Below are positions 8,584 to 15,914 of a DNA stretch of 64,000 nucleotides, in pieces. The notes under the pieces were generated by a model, which did not search any database, was not told the DNA's origin, and was given only the letters and a program-made list of their open reading frames with translations. A program made the position numbers and the translations under genes. Each line of letters begins with the position of its first letter. Positions within the stretch are counted from its first letter, which is position 1. This DNA is from Paenibacillus macerans (lineage in GTDB: Bacteria; Bacillota; Bacilli; Paenibacillales; Paenibacillaceae), in the NCBI RefSeq assembly GCF_023715465.1, contig NZ_JAMBOE010000010.1, forward strand, positions 62,001-126,000. The letters are read 5' to 3'.

Positions 8584-8612
8584 ACCCCGTTTTCGAATTT
8601 CGAAAACAGGGT
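8584..8612 (-). terminator. Rho-independent terminator after the deacetylase remnant
   Basis: A 13-bp stem with one mismatch and a 3-nt loop, followed on the minus strand by TTTTT. It lies 15 bp after the stop codon of the polysaccharide-deacetylase remnant and probably belonged to that gene. Confidence 0.75.
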
Positions 8613-8626
8613 ATTGTCAACGTCAT

Positions 8627-8707
8627 TCATGCGTATTCAGCAAGTGCAAGCAGCTCGCTGACCGTCACAAACCGGTACCCTTCGGCACCCAGCTCCTCGA
8701 TGAGCCT
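8627..8707 (-). pseudogene. C-terminal remnant of a polysaccharide deacetylase
   Basis: The minus strand encodes R-L-I-E-E-L-G-A-E-G-Y-R-F-V-T-V-S-E-L-L, then A-L-A-E-Y-A and a stop. This is the typical tail of a NodB-type polysaccharide deacetylase. Only about 26 codons remain; the catalytic domain is gone. Immediately upstream, in another frame, is the start of an unrelated membrane protein. The two pieces therefore meet at a deletion junction near 8704-8710. A normal terminator still follows. Confidence 0.65.
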
Positions 8708-8856
8708 CCATTGGCCGCAATTCGATTCAGCACCAAATAGCTGAACCCGACCGTCAATAAAATCACCAAGAAATAGGCAAACGGAATCTTAAAAGCCAGC
8801 TTTTTCGGCCTGCCGTAACTTAAAGATCGTATGCTCTCCATCAACCGTGCTTTCAT
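8704..8856 (-). pseudogene. N-terminal remnant of a membrane protein, possibly a sensor kinase
   Basis: A frame starting at the ATG at 8856, with a G-rich ribosome site upstream, encodes MKARLMESIRSLSYGRPKKL followed by one membrane helix (about residues 21-45, 'AFKIPFAYFLVILLTVGFSY'). After about residue 50 the frame runs through the deacetylase remnant in a different frame and stops. The short basic N-terminus and single helix resemble the start of YesM-type sensor kinases, but too little remains to be sure. It is a truncated gene fused by deletion to the fragment on its left. Confidence 0.5.
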
Positions 8857-8980
8857 CGTCCGGCCCCCCGCCTCTTATACCGTAGAAATCCCACAACCTC
8901 ATTATATCGATAGCCTGCCGAGCCAGACAATTTGAAAACGCAACCAATTACAGGGTAAAAACATAGCCTATACGCGCAAA

Positions 8981-9011
8981 AGGCCTCCTGTCACACCAGG
9001 ACAAGAGGCCT
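8981..9011 (-). terminator. Hairpin with minus-strand T-run
   Basis: GGCCTC-C-TGTC pairs with GACA-A-GAGGCC around a short loop, and TTTT follows on the minus strand. No leftward gene lies directly to its right, because the next gene at 9192 runs rightward. It may be the leftover terminator of a lost gene or act on antisense transcripts. Confidence 0.55.
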
Positions 9012-9101
9012 CGGTTTAACGATTACAACCGCGTGTCGACCTATTTGAACAGATCCGGCAGGATATTATCACTATGTGAATACTCTTTTTAGTTTCTCAG
9101 A

Positions 9102-9107
9102 TATAAT
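9102..9107 (+). promoter_or_regulatory. Candidate -10 box (TATAAT) for the lipoprotein gene
   Basis: A consensus TATAAT lies 85 bp before the preferred start of the rightward lipoprotein gene. The sequence 17 bp further upstream is not a good -35 box, so the promoter is only partly supported. Confidence 0.35.
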
Positions 9108-9191
9108 TTTTATTGTTCAAGGAGAAAGGGGTACATAGAGTTGAAGAGTGAAATGAATCGTACGTTTTCGAAAGAAAGGAGAGATGCTATA

Positions 9192-9728
9192 GTGCGCCGG
9201 ATATCGCTTATTGGTTTGTCTTTTGCTTTTTGCCTGGTCCTGTTGGCGGCGTGTTCCAATCCAAACCCTGCCGGTCAGGAAACGACCGGAATCGCGGCGA
9301 ACAATCTCCAAAGCGAAGCACCGGGAAACGAATTGACCGAGCAAGATATGAAGCTGGGCCAACTGGCCATTGGGCAGACGATGGATAAGGTCCGGGAATT
9401 GTTGGGTGAGCCTTCCGAGGAGACGATAGCGCATGGCATCGGAGATCCCGAATGGATCTATAAAGATAAAGGCGTCGAGATCGATGGAGGAGGATATGTC
9501 TGGGGGATCCACGCGACAAGTCCCTTCTCGGGGGTCACACCCAGAAACATTGGTATAGGCAGCACGGTGGATGAAGTAAAAAAAGCCTACCCCGCTATTG
9601 AAACCTCGCTATTGGATGAAGGAATTTTAATCCAAAAATCAACGGACAACAAATATATGCTCCAGTTATCCATAAAGGACGACAAAGTGGCCTTTATCGT
9701 GTTGGTCCAAGACCTTGTTATCAAATGA
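9192..9728 (+). CDS. Lipoprotein of unknown function with two similar segments
   Basis: A 178-residue predicted lipoprotein: signal peptide MRRISLIGLSFAFCLVLLAA and lipid-anchored Cys21 (lipobox L-A-A-C). The mature part has two similar motifs, 'LGQLAIGQTMDKVRELLGEP' and 'NIGIGSTVDEVKKAYP', about 70 residues apart. Both have the 'I-G-x-T/S-x-x-x-V' form seen in BamE/SmpA-like and related small lipoprotein folds. I chose the GTG at 9192 because it follows AAAGGAG and gives a clean signal peptide. A TTG at 9141 and an ATG at 9153 would add a hydrophilic extension before it. The function is unknown, and there is no operon partner. Confidence 0.75.
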   Translation: MRRISLIGLSFAFCLVLLAACSNPNPAGQETTGIAANNLQSEAPGNELTEQDMKLGQLAIGQTMDKVRELLGEPSEETIAHGIGDPEWIYKDKGVEIDGGGYVWGIHATSPFSGVTPRNIGIGSTVDEVKKAYPAIETSLLDEGILIQKSTDNKYMLQLSIKDDKVAFIVLVQDLVIK

Positions 9729-9862
9729 TGTACGGTCTTGGACCTGCAAATGCCGAGTAGACCTCGCTTCGAAATATCCCCCCTCCCTTCAAACATTTTT
9801 CTTAAAGTGGAATCATCTGATAAGTCATCTTTCAGTCCGCTTTTCCAGGGATTCGACTATGA

Positions 9863-10525
9863 TTACACAGGCACATCCAGTTTCTCGCGGAACTTCTGGA
9901 CCTGTTCTTCATTGATTTGCTGTTTGCTGTAGGCAACGGAGGTGCCGAGCACAAATACGTTGGCGCCATATTGCCGGCATAGTTGCGCGCTGTCCATGCT
10001 GATATTGCCATCAACCATGATATCCTTATCCGGTCCGATCAGCTCGCGGATTTGCTTTATTTTGAGGGCGGTGTACTCAAGGAACTTTTGTCCGGCAAAT
10101 CCGGGTTCTACCGTCATGACCAGTACATAATCGATGTACTGATGGATATGGTGCAAGAAGTCAACGGAAGCATGCGGGTTGATGGCAATCCCGGCTTTTT
10201 TGCCGCCTTGTCTGATTTGGCGTAAATAGCGGATTGGCGTATGGGTAGCTTCAATATGGAAGCATACATGCGAGCAGCTTGTGTCAAGCACTAGCGGGAT
10301 AGCCATATCCAGATTGCTGACCATCAGATGAGCATCAACCGGCACGGAGGAAGTTTCGGCCAGCATGCGCAGTTGGTCAAACCCCAAGGTTATATTCTGT
10401 ACAAAGTTGCCGTCCATAATATCGGCATGAATAAAGTTAGCTTGAATGCGTGCGGCATCCTCCAGCGCTCCTTTAAGGTTTAACTGATCGGCACACATAA
10501 TCGACAGCGATAGCTTGTTCGTCAT
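9863..10525 (-). CDS. Ribulose-phosphate 3-epimerase family protein (Rpe/AlsE-like)
   Basis: A 220-residue TIM-barrel epimerase. Metal-binding and catalytic motifs are present: 'LSLSIMCADQLNL' at the N-terminus, 'FIHADIMDGNFVQNITLG' near residue 31, 'PVDAHLMVSN' near 62, 'VLVMTVEPGFAGQKF' near 135, and 'IMVDGNIS' near 168. The family interconverts ribulose 5-phosphate and xylulose 5-phosphate, or allulose 6-phosphate and fructose 6-phosphate. It is the last gene of a leftward operon with a PfkB kinase (4-bp overlap), so it likely takes that kinase's product. D-ribulose 5-phosphate or D-allulose 6-phosphate are the most likely substrates. Confidence 0.85.
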   Translation of the reverse strand: MTNKLSLSIMCADQLNLKGALEDAARIQANFIHADIMDGNFVQNITLGFDQLRMLAETSSVPVDAHLMVSNLDMAIPLVLDTSCSHVCFHIEATHTPIRYLRQIRQGGKKAGIAINPHASVDFLHHIHQYIDYVLVMTVEPGFAGQKFLEYTALKIKQIRELIGPDKDIMVDGNISMDSAQLCRQYGANVFVLGTSVAYSKQQINEEQVQKFREKLDVPV

Positions 10526-11478
10526 TGAACGTAACCTCCCTCTTGGGCCTTGGCAAACATCCGGTCGGCTTCCGCTCCAGTTGGCAATGAAGCTGCCGCT
10601 CCGGGACGAGTAACCGCAATCGCAGCCGCCACGTTAGCATAATAAACGGCCTTCTCCAGAGACAGTCGCCGTGTCATCGCAAGGGTAAGGGCGGCCATAA
10701 AACAATCCCCCGCAGCAGTTGTATCCACGACCTTGCCTGCCTGCCGATAAGCGGGAAAGCTGCGGATTTCGCGGCCGTCATACAACATGGCCCCATGTTC
10801 TCCCCGTTTGAGCAATACATTTTTGCTTCCGGTGGCGGTATAAAGCTTGCGGCAAGCTTCACGCGCCGCTTCTTCAGTATCTACTTGAAATCCGGTCCAC
10901 TGAGAGGCTTCGGTTTCATTGGGACTAAATACATCGACATCCCGAAACCAGCCAAGCTCCATTTCTCGAATAGGTCCCGCGTCAATGATCATCACCTTTT
11001 GTTGTTTTCTTCCATGGTGCAGCAATTGTTCTATCAACGAAAGACTGCATTCCAGCTCCAACGACAGATAGGAGAACGTGGACAGGTTGGTGACGATGTC
11101 GGCGATATCGGCGTCGGTAAATGAGTTATTCGCTCCCATATAAGACAGAATCGTGTTCGTTCCGTCAGGTGCAATCATGATGTATGCCGTTCCTGTGCCG
11201 ATTTGCTCATCCCGCTTCACAAGCCGGGTGCCGATTTGCACGGCTTCCAACGTGCTTAATACGAGGTCGCCAGCACTGTCATGACCTAATTTACAGCAGA
11301 ACTGAACATCCAGCCCCAATCTATGCAAAGCGATGGCCCGATTGGAGCCTTTGCCGCCAAGACCAGTCCGCTGCCCTGCAACAACCAGCGATTCCCCTTG
11401 GTGAGGATTGCGCGGAACCTGCAGCATGACATCTATATTGGCGCTGCCGGCTACCAGTACCCGATCGCGCGAGGACAT
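10522..11478 (-). CDS. PfkB/ribokinase-family sugar kinase
   Basis: A 318-residue kinase. The N-terminal 'VLVAGSANIDVMLQVPRNPHQGES' and 'TGLGGKGSNRAIALHRLG' are ribokinase-like sugar-binding motifs. The C-terminal 'VVDTTAAGDCFMAALTLAM' carries the catalytic Asp and the anion hole, with Ala in place of the usual first Gly of D-T-T-G-A-G-D. It overlaps the epimerase by 4 bp and abuts the glycosidase gene with a 1-bp overlap, so the three are translationally coupled. Given the FucI-type isomerase across the divergent promoter, the likely substrate is a ketose such as D-ribulose; this is inference. Confidence 0.85.
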   Translation of the reverse strand: MSSRDRVLVAGSANIDVMLQVPRNPHQGESLVVAGQRTGLGGKGSNRAIALHRLGLDVQFCCKLGHDSAGDLVLSTLEAVQIGTRLVKRDEQIGTGTAYIMIAPDGTNTILSYMGANNSFTDADIADIVTNLSTFSYLSLELECSLSLIEQLLHHGRKQQKVMIIDAGPIREMELGWFRDVDVFSPNETEASQWTGFQVDTEEAAREACRKLYTATGSKNVLLKRGEHGAMLYDGREIRSFPAYRQAGKVVDTTAAGDCFMAALTLAMTRRLSLEKAVYYANVAAAIAVTRPGAAASLPTGAEADRMFAKAQEGGYVQ

Positions 11479-12641
11479 CAGATTTGCTCCAATTCATCCA
11501 CAGCCTGGATGAAGGATTGCGCTTGTTCTTGGACAAGCCGTTTGTACGCGCCATGTACGTTGGTAGCGCTGACAACAAAACTGTCAAGCTTGCTATAGTG
11601 CTCATTCAGACACTCAAAAATTCCGTCATTTATAAAGCTGCGCGTAACGTCCGACAATGCTTGTGCAGCCAGCTTCCCGTCCGTCTGCGCCAGACACCAA
11701 ATGACCCAGCCGCTAGCCGTGGCCCAGTATGCTCCGTTCTGATATTCCTCATGGGGTACTTCAATCAACAGACGTTCCCAGTATTCATTTTGCAGCAAAT
11801 GGCGGATTTGTCCTTTGTAAGCATAGGCGTGGTAGTTGTCGCGCAGGAAAGCTAGCAAATCTTCGCGAATATCGCCAGCCGGGAAATCAATGTACAGCAG
11901 ATAAGCCATACCCCAAATATCCAGTTGTTTGCACTCACCAGTCGCGGCATAGAATCCTTTTTGGGCTGGATCATAGAGCTTGAATATGCTGCGTTCAATG
12001 GCGGCAGCCTGCTGCTCATACGATTGAGCTTTGGCTGCTTGACCATAATCGCGGTGCAGTTGCAGCAAGAAACGGCTTGCGCGCCAATAAAGCAGCGATT
12101 CCATAAACAGCTCTCCTGTTTTGCCGATGGTATCCGTAAATCCGTAAGGCGAATGCGGTTGGGCAGGGTTATTGTATACTAGTCCATCAGCACTGAGCGG
12201 GATGAGCGACATGCCCTGGTCCAGTGCGCCAGCCCACTTGCCAAATTGCTCCCGGGCTTCCGTCTCTCCCAATCGCTGGAGATAGAAATAGACAACATAA
12301 GTCAGGAAAGGGGTGTTATCCAGATTGGCTTCTCCAACAGGTTTTTCGACTACCCCTGCGGCATACACGCCAAGTCCGTCGGCATAGATGCGGTCAGGCA
12401 GCCAGCCATCCTCGCGTTTACCCCCCATAATAAAATCAACAGCAGCACGAATATCATCCGGTTCAATAAATTCGGAAGCGTATTCAACCATATAAGCAAA
12501 ATCGCGCACCCAAAGCGCATCGTAACTGGCAATGCCGTCAGGGGTAAACAACTTGGTACCGTCATGGGCCACTTTAATACAGCCTTGAATCAGTTGAGCG
12601 GATTTTTGAGCAAGCAATTGAGCCATTTTGTGATTACTCAT
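11478..12641 (-). CDS. Six-hairpin (alpha/alpha)6 glycosidase-like protein
   Basis: A 387-residue cytoplasmic protein without a signal peptide. Its pattern of aromatic and acidic residues ('YDALWVRDFAYMVEYASEF', 'REDGWLPDRIYADG', 'GEANLDNTPFLTYVVYFYL', 'GFTDTIGKTGELFMESLLYW', 'QNGAYWATASGWVIWCLAQ') is that of (alpha/alpha)6-barrel glycosidases. 'YDALWVRD' is close to the 'IPAMWLRD' of the GH125 enzyme encoded at 19089-20375, so the two may be distant relatives. I cannot assign a CAZy family. It is the first gene of the leftward operon and probably hydrolyses imported oligosaccharides. The ATG at 12641 is 10 nt after AGGACGGTG. Confidence 0.7.
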   Translation of the reverse strand: MSNHKMAQLLAQKSAQLIQGCIKVAHDGTKLFTPDGIASYDALWVRDFAYMVEYASEFIEPDDIRAAVDFIMGGKREDGWLPDRIYADGLGVYAAGVVEKPVGEANLDNTPFLTYVVYFYLQRLGETEAREQFGKWAGALDQGMSLIPLSADGLVYNNPAQPHSPYGFTDTIGKTGELFMESLLYWRASRFLLQLHRDYGQAAKAQSYEQQAAAIERSIFKLYDPAQKGFYAATGECKQLDIWGMAYLLYIDFPAGDIREDLLAFLRDNYHAYAYKGQIRHLLQNEYWERLLIEVPHEEYQNGAYWATASGWVIWCLAQTDGKLAAQALSDVTRSFINDGIFECLNEHYSKLDSFVVSATNVHGAYKRLVQEQAQSFIQAVDELEQI

Positions 12642-12688
12642 CTACGTCACCGTCCTAATTAGATAGCTATTCAGGCCTTACGTGTGTC

Positions 12689-12716
12689 ATTGTAGCATAA
12701 ACAAAACAGTTTTCAA
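12689..12716 (-). promoter_or_regulatory. Leftward sigma-A promoter of the glycosidase-kinase-epimerase operon
   Basis: On the minus strand the -35 is TTGAAA (12711-12716) and the -10 is TACAAT (12689-12694), with a 16-bp spacer. A small palindrome, AAAAC-A-GTTTT (12703-12713), lies between the boxes and could be a second regulator site. Confidence 0.7.
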
Positions 12717-12729
12717 TAACCAATTTAAA

Positions 12730-12752
12730 AAACACTTTAGTAAAATGTGTTT
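12730..12752. promoter_or_regulatory. Palindromic operator between divergent promoters, likely ROK regulator site
   Basis: AAACAC at 12730-12735 and GTGTTT at 12747-12752 form a 6-bp inverted repeat with a partly symmetric AT-rich centre, 23 bp in all. It lies between the two divergent promoters and its right arm overlaps the rightward -35 box. ROK repressors bind AT-rich palindromes of this size, so the product of the next gene is the natural candidate. Confidence 0.6.
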
Positions 12753-12778
12753 ACAAAACTTTTCTGTCTTGCTATACT
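12750..12778 (+). promoter_or_regulatory. Rightward sigma-A promoter of the ROK regulator-fucI-ABC operon
   Basis: TTTACA (12750-12755), a 17-bp spacer and TATACT (12773-12778). The -35 box overlaps the right arm of the 12730-12752 palindrome, so a protein bound there would block this promoter. Confidence 0.75.
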
Positions 12779-12829
12779 GGCATCATCAATCATTCAAAGG
12801 GTGTATTTTGTTGCAAAGGATGAAATGGA

Positions 12830-14026
12830 TTGGGGAAAAATAATTCCAAAATTTTAAAAGAAGCAAATAAGTATCTGGTCTTGCAATGCATATCCAGCTA
12901 CCAGCCCATCACCGTTGAGGATATTGTGAAGAAGACCAATTTGAGCCGGCCTACAGTTATCAATTCGGTAAAAGAATTAACGGACGACCACATCGTCATG
13001 AAAGGGGGACTCGCGGAATCAACCGGGGGCAGAGCGGCTGCCTTGTTGGCTATTAATGCGGACGCCTATTACGGAATCGGTATCGATTTTGAATTTCCCC
13101 AGGTTCGGATCGCGATTGCCAACTCAAATGGCGAGATTCTGGCCGCACACCAGTATCATTATCCGCTCGATAGTTCTGTAGAATCCATCACAGACCAATT
13201 GTCGGAGGAAATTGCCCGGTTGATTGAGAAATCCGGTGTTGACCGCGGAAAAATCGAAGGCATTGGCCTGGGAATCTCCGGTGTCGTGGATAAAAACAAT
13301 GGATTGTCCAAGTTTATTGAACGCATCAACAACTGGCACGATGTGGATATTAAATCCCTACTGGAAAACCGGTTGAATTTGCCGGTTTATGTTCGAAATG
13401 ATGTTCATCTGATGGCACTGGTAGAACAACGCTTCTATTTGTCAGCCGATAATCAAGATTTCATTTATATCGGGCTGCGCTCAGGTGTAGGCAGTGCAAT
13501 TTTTATGAAAAATGGCATCTTTGGCGGCGAGAATGGCAATGCAGGCTTTATTGGCCAAATGATTTTGGATGTCAGCGGACCGGAAGGACTTGGCGGTCCA
13601 AGAGGCAGTTTGAACGTGTTTGCGAGTGAATTGAATCTGATCCGCCGTTACCGCGAGCGGAGCAGGCAGTCTGTATCCGCGGATCAACTGCCGCTGCGGC
13701 TGGAGGATCTGGTGCGGCTATCCCAAAGCGGTGATGAGCTCGCAGCTTCCCTGCTGCATGAGGCGGGCCATTATCTGGGGCTGGCCCTTGTGAATCTGGC
13801 CCGTATTTTTGAGATTCCTAATTTTGTGATTGGCGGCTGTCCGAATTTGGAAGGTTCTATATTGCTAGAATCATTGCAAAAAACGGTCGGCGAACTATTG
13901 AAGGAACACTTCAGCAGACTAAGTATCGTACCCGGTCAATTATTGGAACGCGAGTATGCGTTAGGCGGCTGTTATTTGGTGTTTGATCATATTTTTCACA
14001 AACCAAGGTTGAAGCTTCAAATATGA
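12830..14026 (+). CDS. ROK-family transcriptional regulator
   Basis: A 398-residue NagC/XylR-type protein. Residues 1-65 form a winged helix-turn-helix ('PITVEDIVKKTNLSRPTVIN'); the rest is a ROK sugar-kinase-like sensor domain with 'GIGIDFEFPQVRIAIANSNG', 'GIGLGISGVVD' and 'GENGNAGFIGQM'. The usual C-x-C-G-x-x-G-C zinc motif is absent: the matching region reads 'GPEGLGGPRGSLNVF'. The usual G-E-I-G-H is degraded to G-F-I-G-Q, so it probably senses a sugar rather than phosphorylating it. The start is a TTG at 12830, the first start codon after an in-frame stop, following AAAGGATG. It likely controls both divergent operons through the palindrome upstream. Confidence 0.88.
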   Translation: MGKNNSKILKEANKYLVLQCISSYQPITVEDIVKKTNLSRPTVINSVKELTDDHIVMKGGLAESTGGRAAALLAINADAYYGIGIDFEFPQVRIAIANSNGEILAAHQYHYPLDSSVESITDQLSEEIARLIEKSGVDRGKIEGIGLGISGVVDKNNGLSKFIERINNWHDVDIKSLLENRLNLPVYVRNDVHLMALVEQRFYLSADNQDFIYIGLRSGVGSAIFMKNGIFGGENGNAGFIGQMILDVSGPEGLGGPRGSLNVFASELNLIRRYRERSRQSVSADQLPLRLEDLVRLSQSGDELAASLLHEAGHYLGLALVNLARIFEIPNFVIGGCPNLEGSILLESLQKTVGELLKEHFSRLSIVPGQLLEREYALGGCYLVFDHIFHKPRLKLQI

Positions 14027-14047
14027 TAGCGAGGAGACATTTCAGCG

Positions 14048-15817
14048 ATGGATAACAGAATTCGGATCGGCATTAGACCGGTAGTTGACGCCCGTATTGG
14101 CAATGTCAGAGAGGTACTGGAACCACAAACGATTTCGATGGCTCAGGCGGTGGCGCGGTTGCTGAGCGAGAAGCTTCGCTATAGCGATGGTTCTCCGGTG
14201 GAATGTGTAATCGCTTCCACATGTATTAGCGGCATTAAAGAGGCTCGGCAAGCGGACGAGCAGTTCCGTTTGGCTAATGTTGGTGCTACCATTTCGGTAA
14301 CACCGGCTTGGGCCTATGGCAGTGAAACCATTGACATGGACCCGCATCGCCCCAAAGCGATCTGGGGATTCAACGGTTCAGAGCGTTCCGGTGCGGTATA
14401 TCTGGCGGCAGCGCTGGCCGCGCATAACCAAAAAGGGCTGCCTGCGTTTGGCATTTATGGCCGTCATGTGCAAAACAAGAACGACGACAGCATTCCGGAA
14501 GATGTGCAAGCCAAGCTGCTGCAATTTGCCCGCTCGGCGATGGCCGTAGCCCATATGCGCGGCAAGTCTTATCTGGCAATGGGGTCCGTCAGCATGGGGA
14601 TTGCCGGTTCCATAGTGAATGAATCATTTTTCCAGCAGTATCTAGGCATGCGCAATGAATACGTGGATATGAGTGAAATCAGCCGCCGGATTCAACTCGG
14701 CATTTTTGATCAAGCGGAATTTGAACATGCGCTGGAGTGGACGCGCCGGCATTGCTTGGAAGGCAAGGATTATAACGATCCGGCCACGCAATTTTCCCGG
14801 AACCGCAAAGATGAGGTATGGGCGTTTGTCGTGAAGATGACGCTGATTATTCGCGATTTGATGGTTGGCAATCCCAAGCTTGCCGAAGCGGGTTTTACCG
14901 AGGAAGCGCTTGGACATGAAGCGATTGCCGGAGGTTTCCAAGGACAGAGACACTGGAATGACTACCTGCCAAACGGTGATTTCTCCGAAGCGATGCTGAA
15001 CAGCTCCTTTGACTGGAATGGCCGCCGCTCTCCTTATGTTGTAGCCACGGAAAATGACAGCTTGAACGGAGCTACCATGCTGCTGGGGAACTTGTTGACC
15101 CATACCGCGCAGGCCTTCGTGGATGTACGGACTTACTGGAGCCCGGAAGCAGTGAAGGAAGCCACCGGATATCAGCTCGAAGGATTGGCGGCAGGCGGTG
15201 TTATTCATTTGAAAAACTCCGGTTCTGTCGCGCTGGACAGTTCCGGCGAACAGCAAATCGATGGCCAGCCGGCCATGAAGCCGCATTGGGATATCACCGA
15301 TGAAGAGGTTGAACGCAGTTTGCAGGCTACCACCTGGCATGCAGCACACCAAGGGTATTTCCGGGGCGGCGGTTTTTCCAGCCGTGTATTGACCAAGGGC
15401 GGCATGCCGATTACCTTCTATCGCCTCAATTTGATAGACGGACTGGGACCGGTCTTGCAAATTGCCGAGGGGTATACCGTAGACCTGCCGGATCATGTGC
15501 ATGAGACTTTGGATGAGCGCACGGATCCATCCTGGCCAACCGCATGGTTTGTTCCCAATCTGACGGGCAGCGGCGCCTTCCGCGATGTATATGCCGTGAT
15601 GGATAACTGGGGAGCCAACCATGGGGTGTTCAGTTATGGGCATATAGGCAGTGATTTGATTACACTCGCCGCCATGCTGCGCATTCCGGTCAACATGCAT
15701 AACGTGCCGGAGGAGCGGTTGTTCCGGCCCAGCTATTGGAAAGCCTTTGGCATTGAAGACAGTTCGATCGGCATGGATTATCGGGCTTGTTCACAATTAG
15801 GGCCTTTATACTCTTAA
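14048..15817 (+). CDS. fucI: L-fucose isomerase family aldose-ketose isomerase
   Basis: A 589-residue protein with the length and motifs of FucI: 'IRIGIRPVVDARIGNVREVLE' at the start, 'IMAIRDLMVGNP'-like text near residue 280 (here 'LIIRDLMVGNPKL'), 'GGFQGQRHW', the Mn-site segment 'VATENDSLNGATMLLGNLL' near 335-353, and 'NHGVFSYGHIGSDL' near 525. FucI enzymes isomerise L-fucose, and also D-arabinose to D-ribulose and D-altrose to D-psicose. The locus has no fuculokinase or fuculose-phosphate aldolase, but does have a PfkB kinase and a pentose-phosphate-type epimerase. That fits D-arabinose or D-altrose better than L-fucose. The ribosome site is GAGGAGA, 9-10 nt upstream. Confidence 0.9.
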   Translation: MDNRIRIGIRPVVDARIGNVREVLEPQTISMAQAVARLLSEKLRYSDGSPVECVIASTCISGIKEARQADEQFRLANVGATISVTPAWAYGSETIDMDPHRPKAIWGFNGSERSGAVYLAAALAAHNQKGLPAFGIYGRHVQNKNDDSIPEDVQAKLLQFARSAMAVAHMRGKSYLAMGSVSMGIAGSIVNESFFQQYLGMRNEYVDMSEISRRIQLGIFDQAEFEHALEWTRRHCLEGKDYNDPATQFSRNRKDEVWAFVVKMTLIIRDLMVGNPKLAEAGFTEEALGHEAIAGGFQGQRHWNDYLPNGDFSEAMLNSSFDWNGRRSPYVVATENDSLNGATMLLGNLLTHTAQAFVDVRTYWSPEAVKEATGYQLEGLAAGGVIHLKNSGSVALDSSGEQQIDGQPAMKPHWDITDEEVERSLQATTWHAAHQGYFRGGGFSSRVLTKGGMPITFYRLNLIDGLGPVLQIAEGYTVDLPDHVHETLDERTDPSWPTAWFVPNLTGSGAFRDVYAVMDNWGANHGVFSYGHIGSDLITLAAMLRIPVNMHNVPEERLFRPSYWKAFGIEDSSIGMDYRACSQLGPLYS

Positions 15818-15914
15818 AGAGACTTATTTCGGTGTATTTTGCGGGTCCGTGTATCGGCCGAGCACAGCCCGCAAATCACATAAAAGCTTTGTACACAAAA
15901 GGGAGGATCGCATC

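Noticed and set aside
8400..8630. A 76-codon leftward frame
   Set aside because: It runs through a terminator hairpin and a YitT-like scrap in another frame, and shows no domain or ribosome site.
14642..15700. A 352-codon leftward open frame
   Set aside because: It is antisense to the fucI-type gene, whose protein matches its family end to end.
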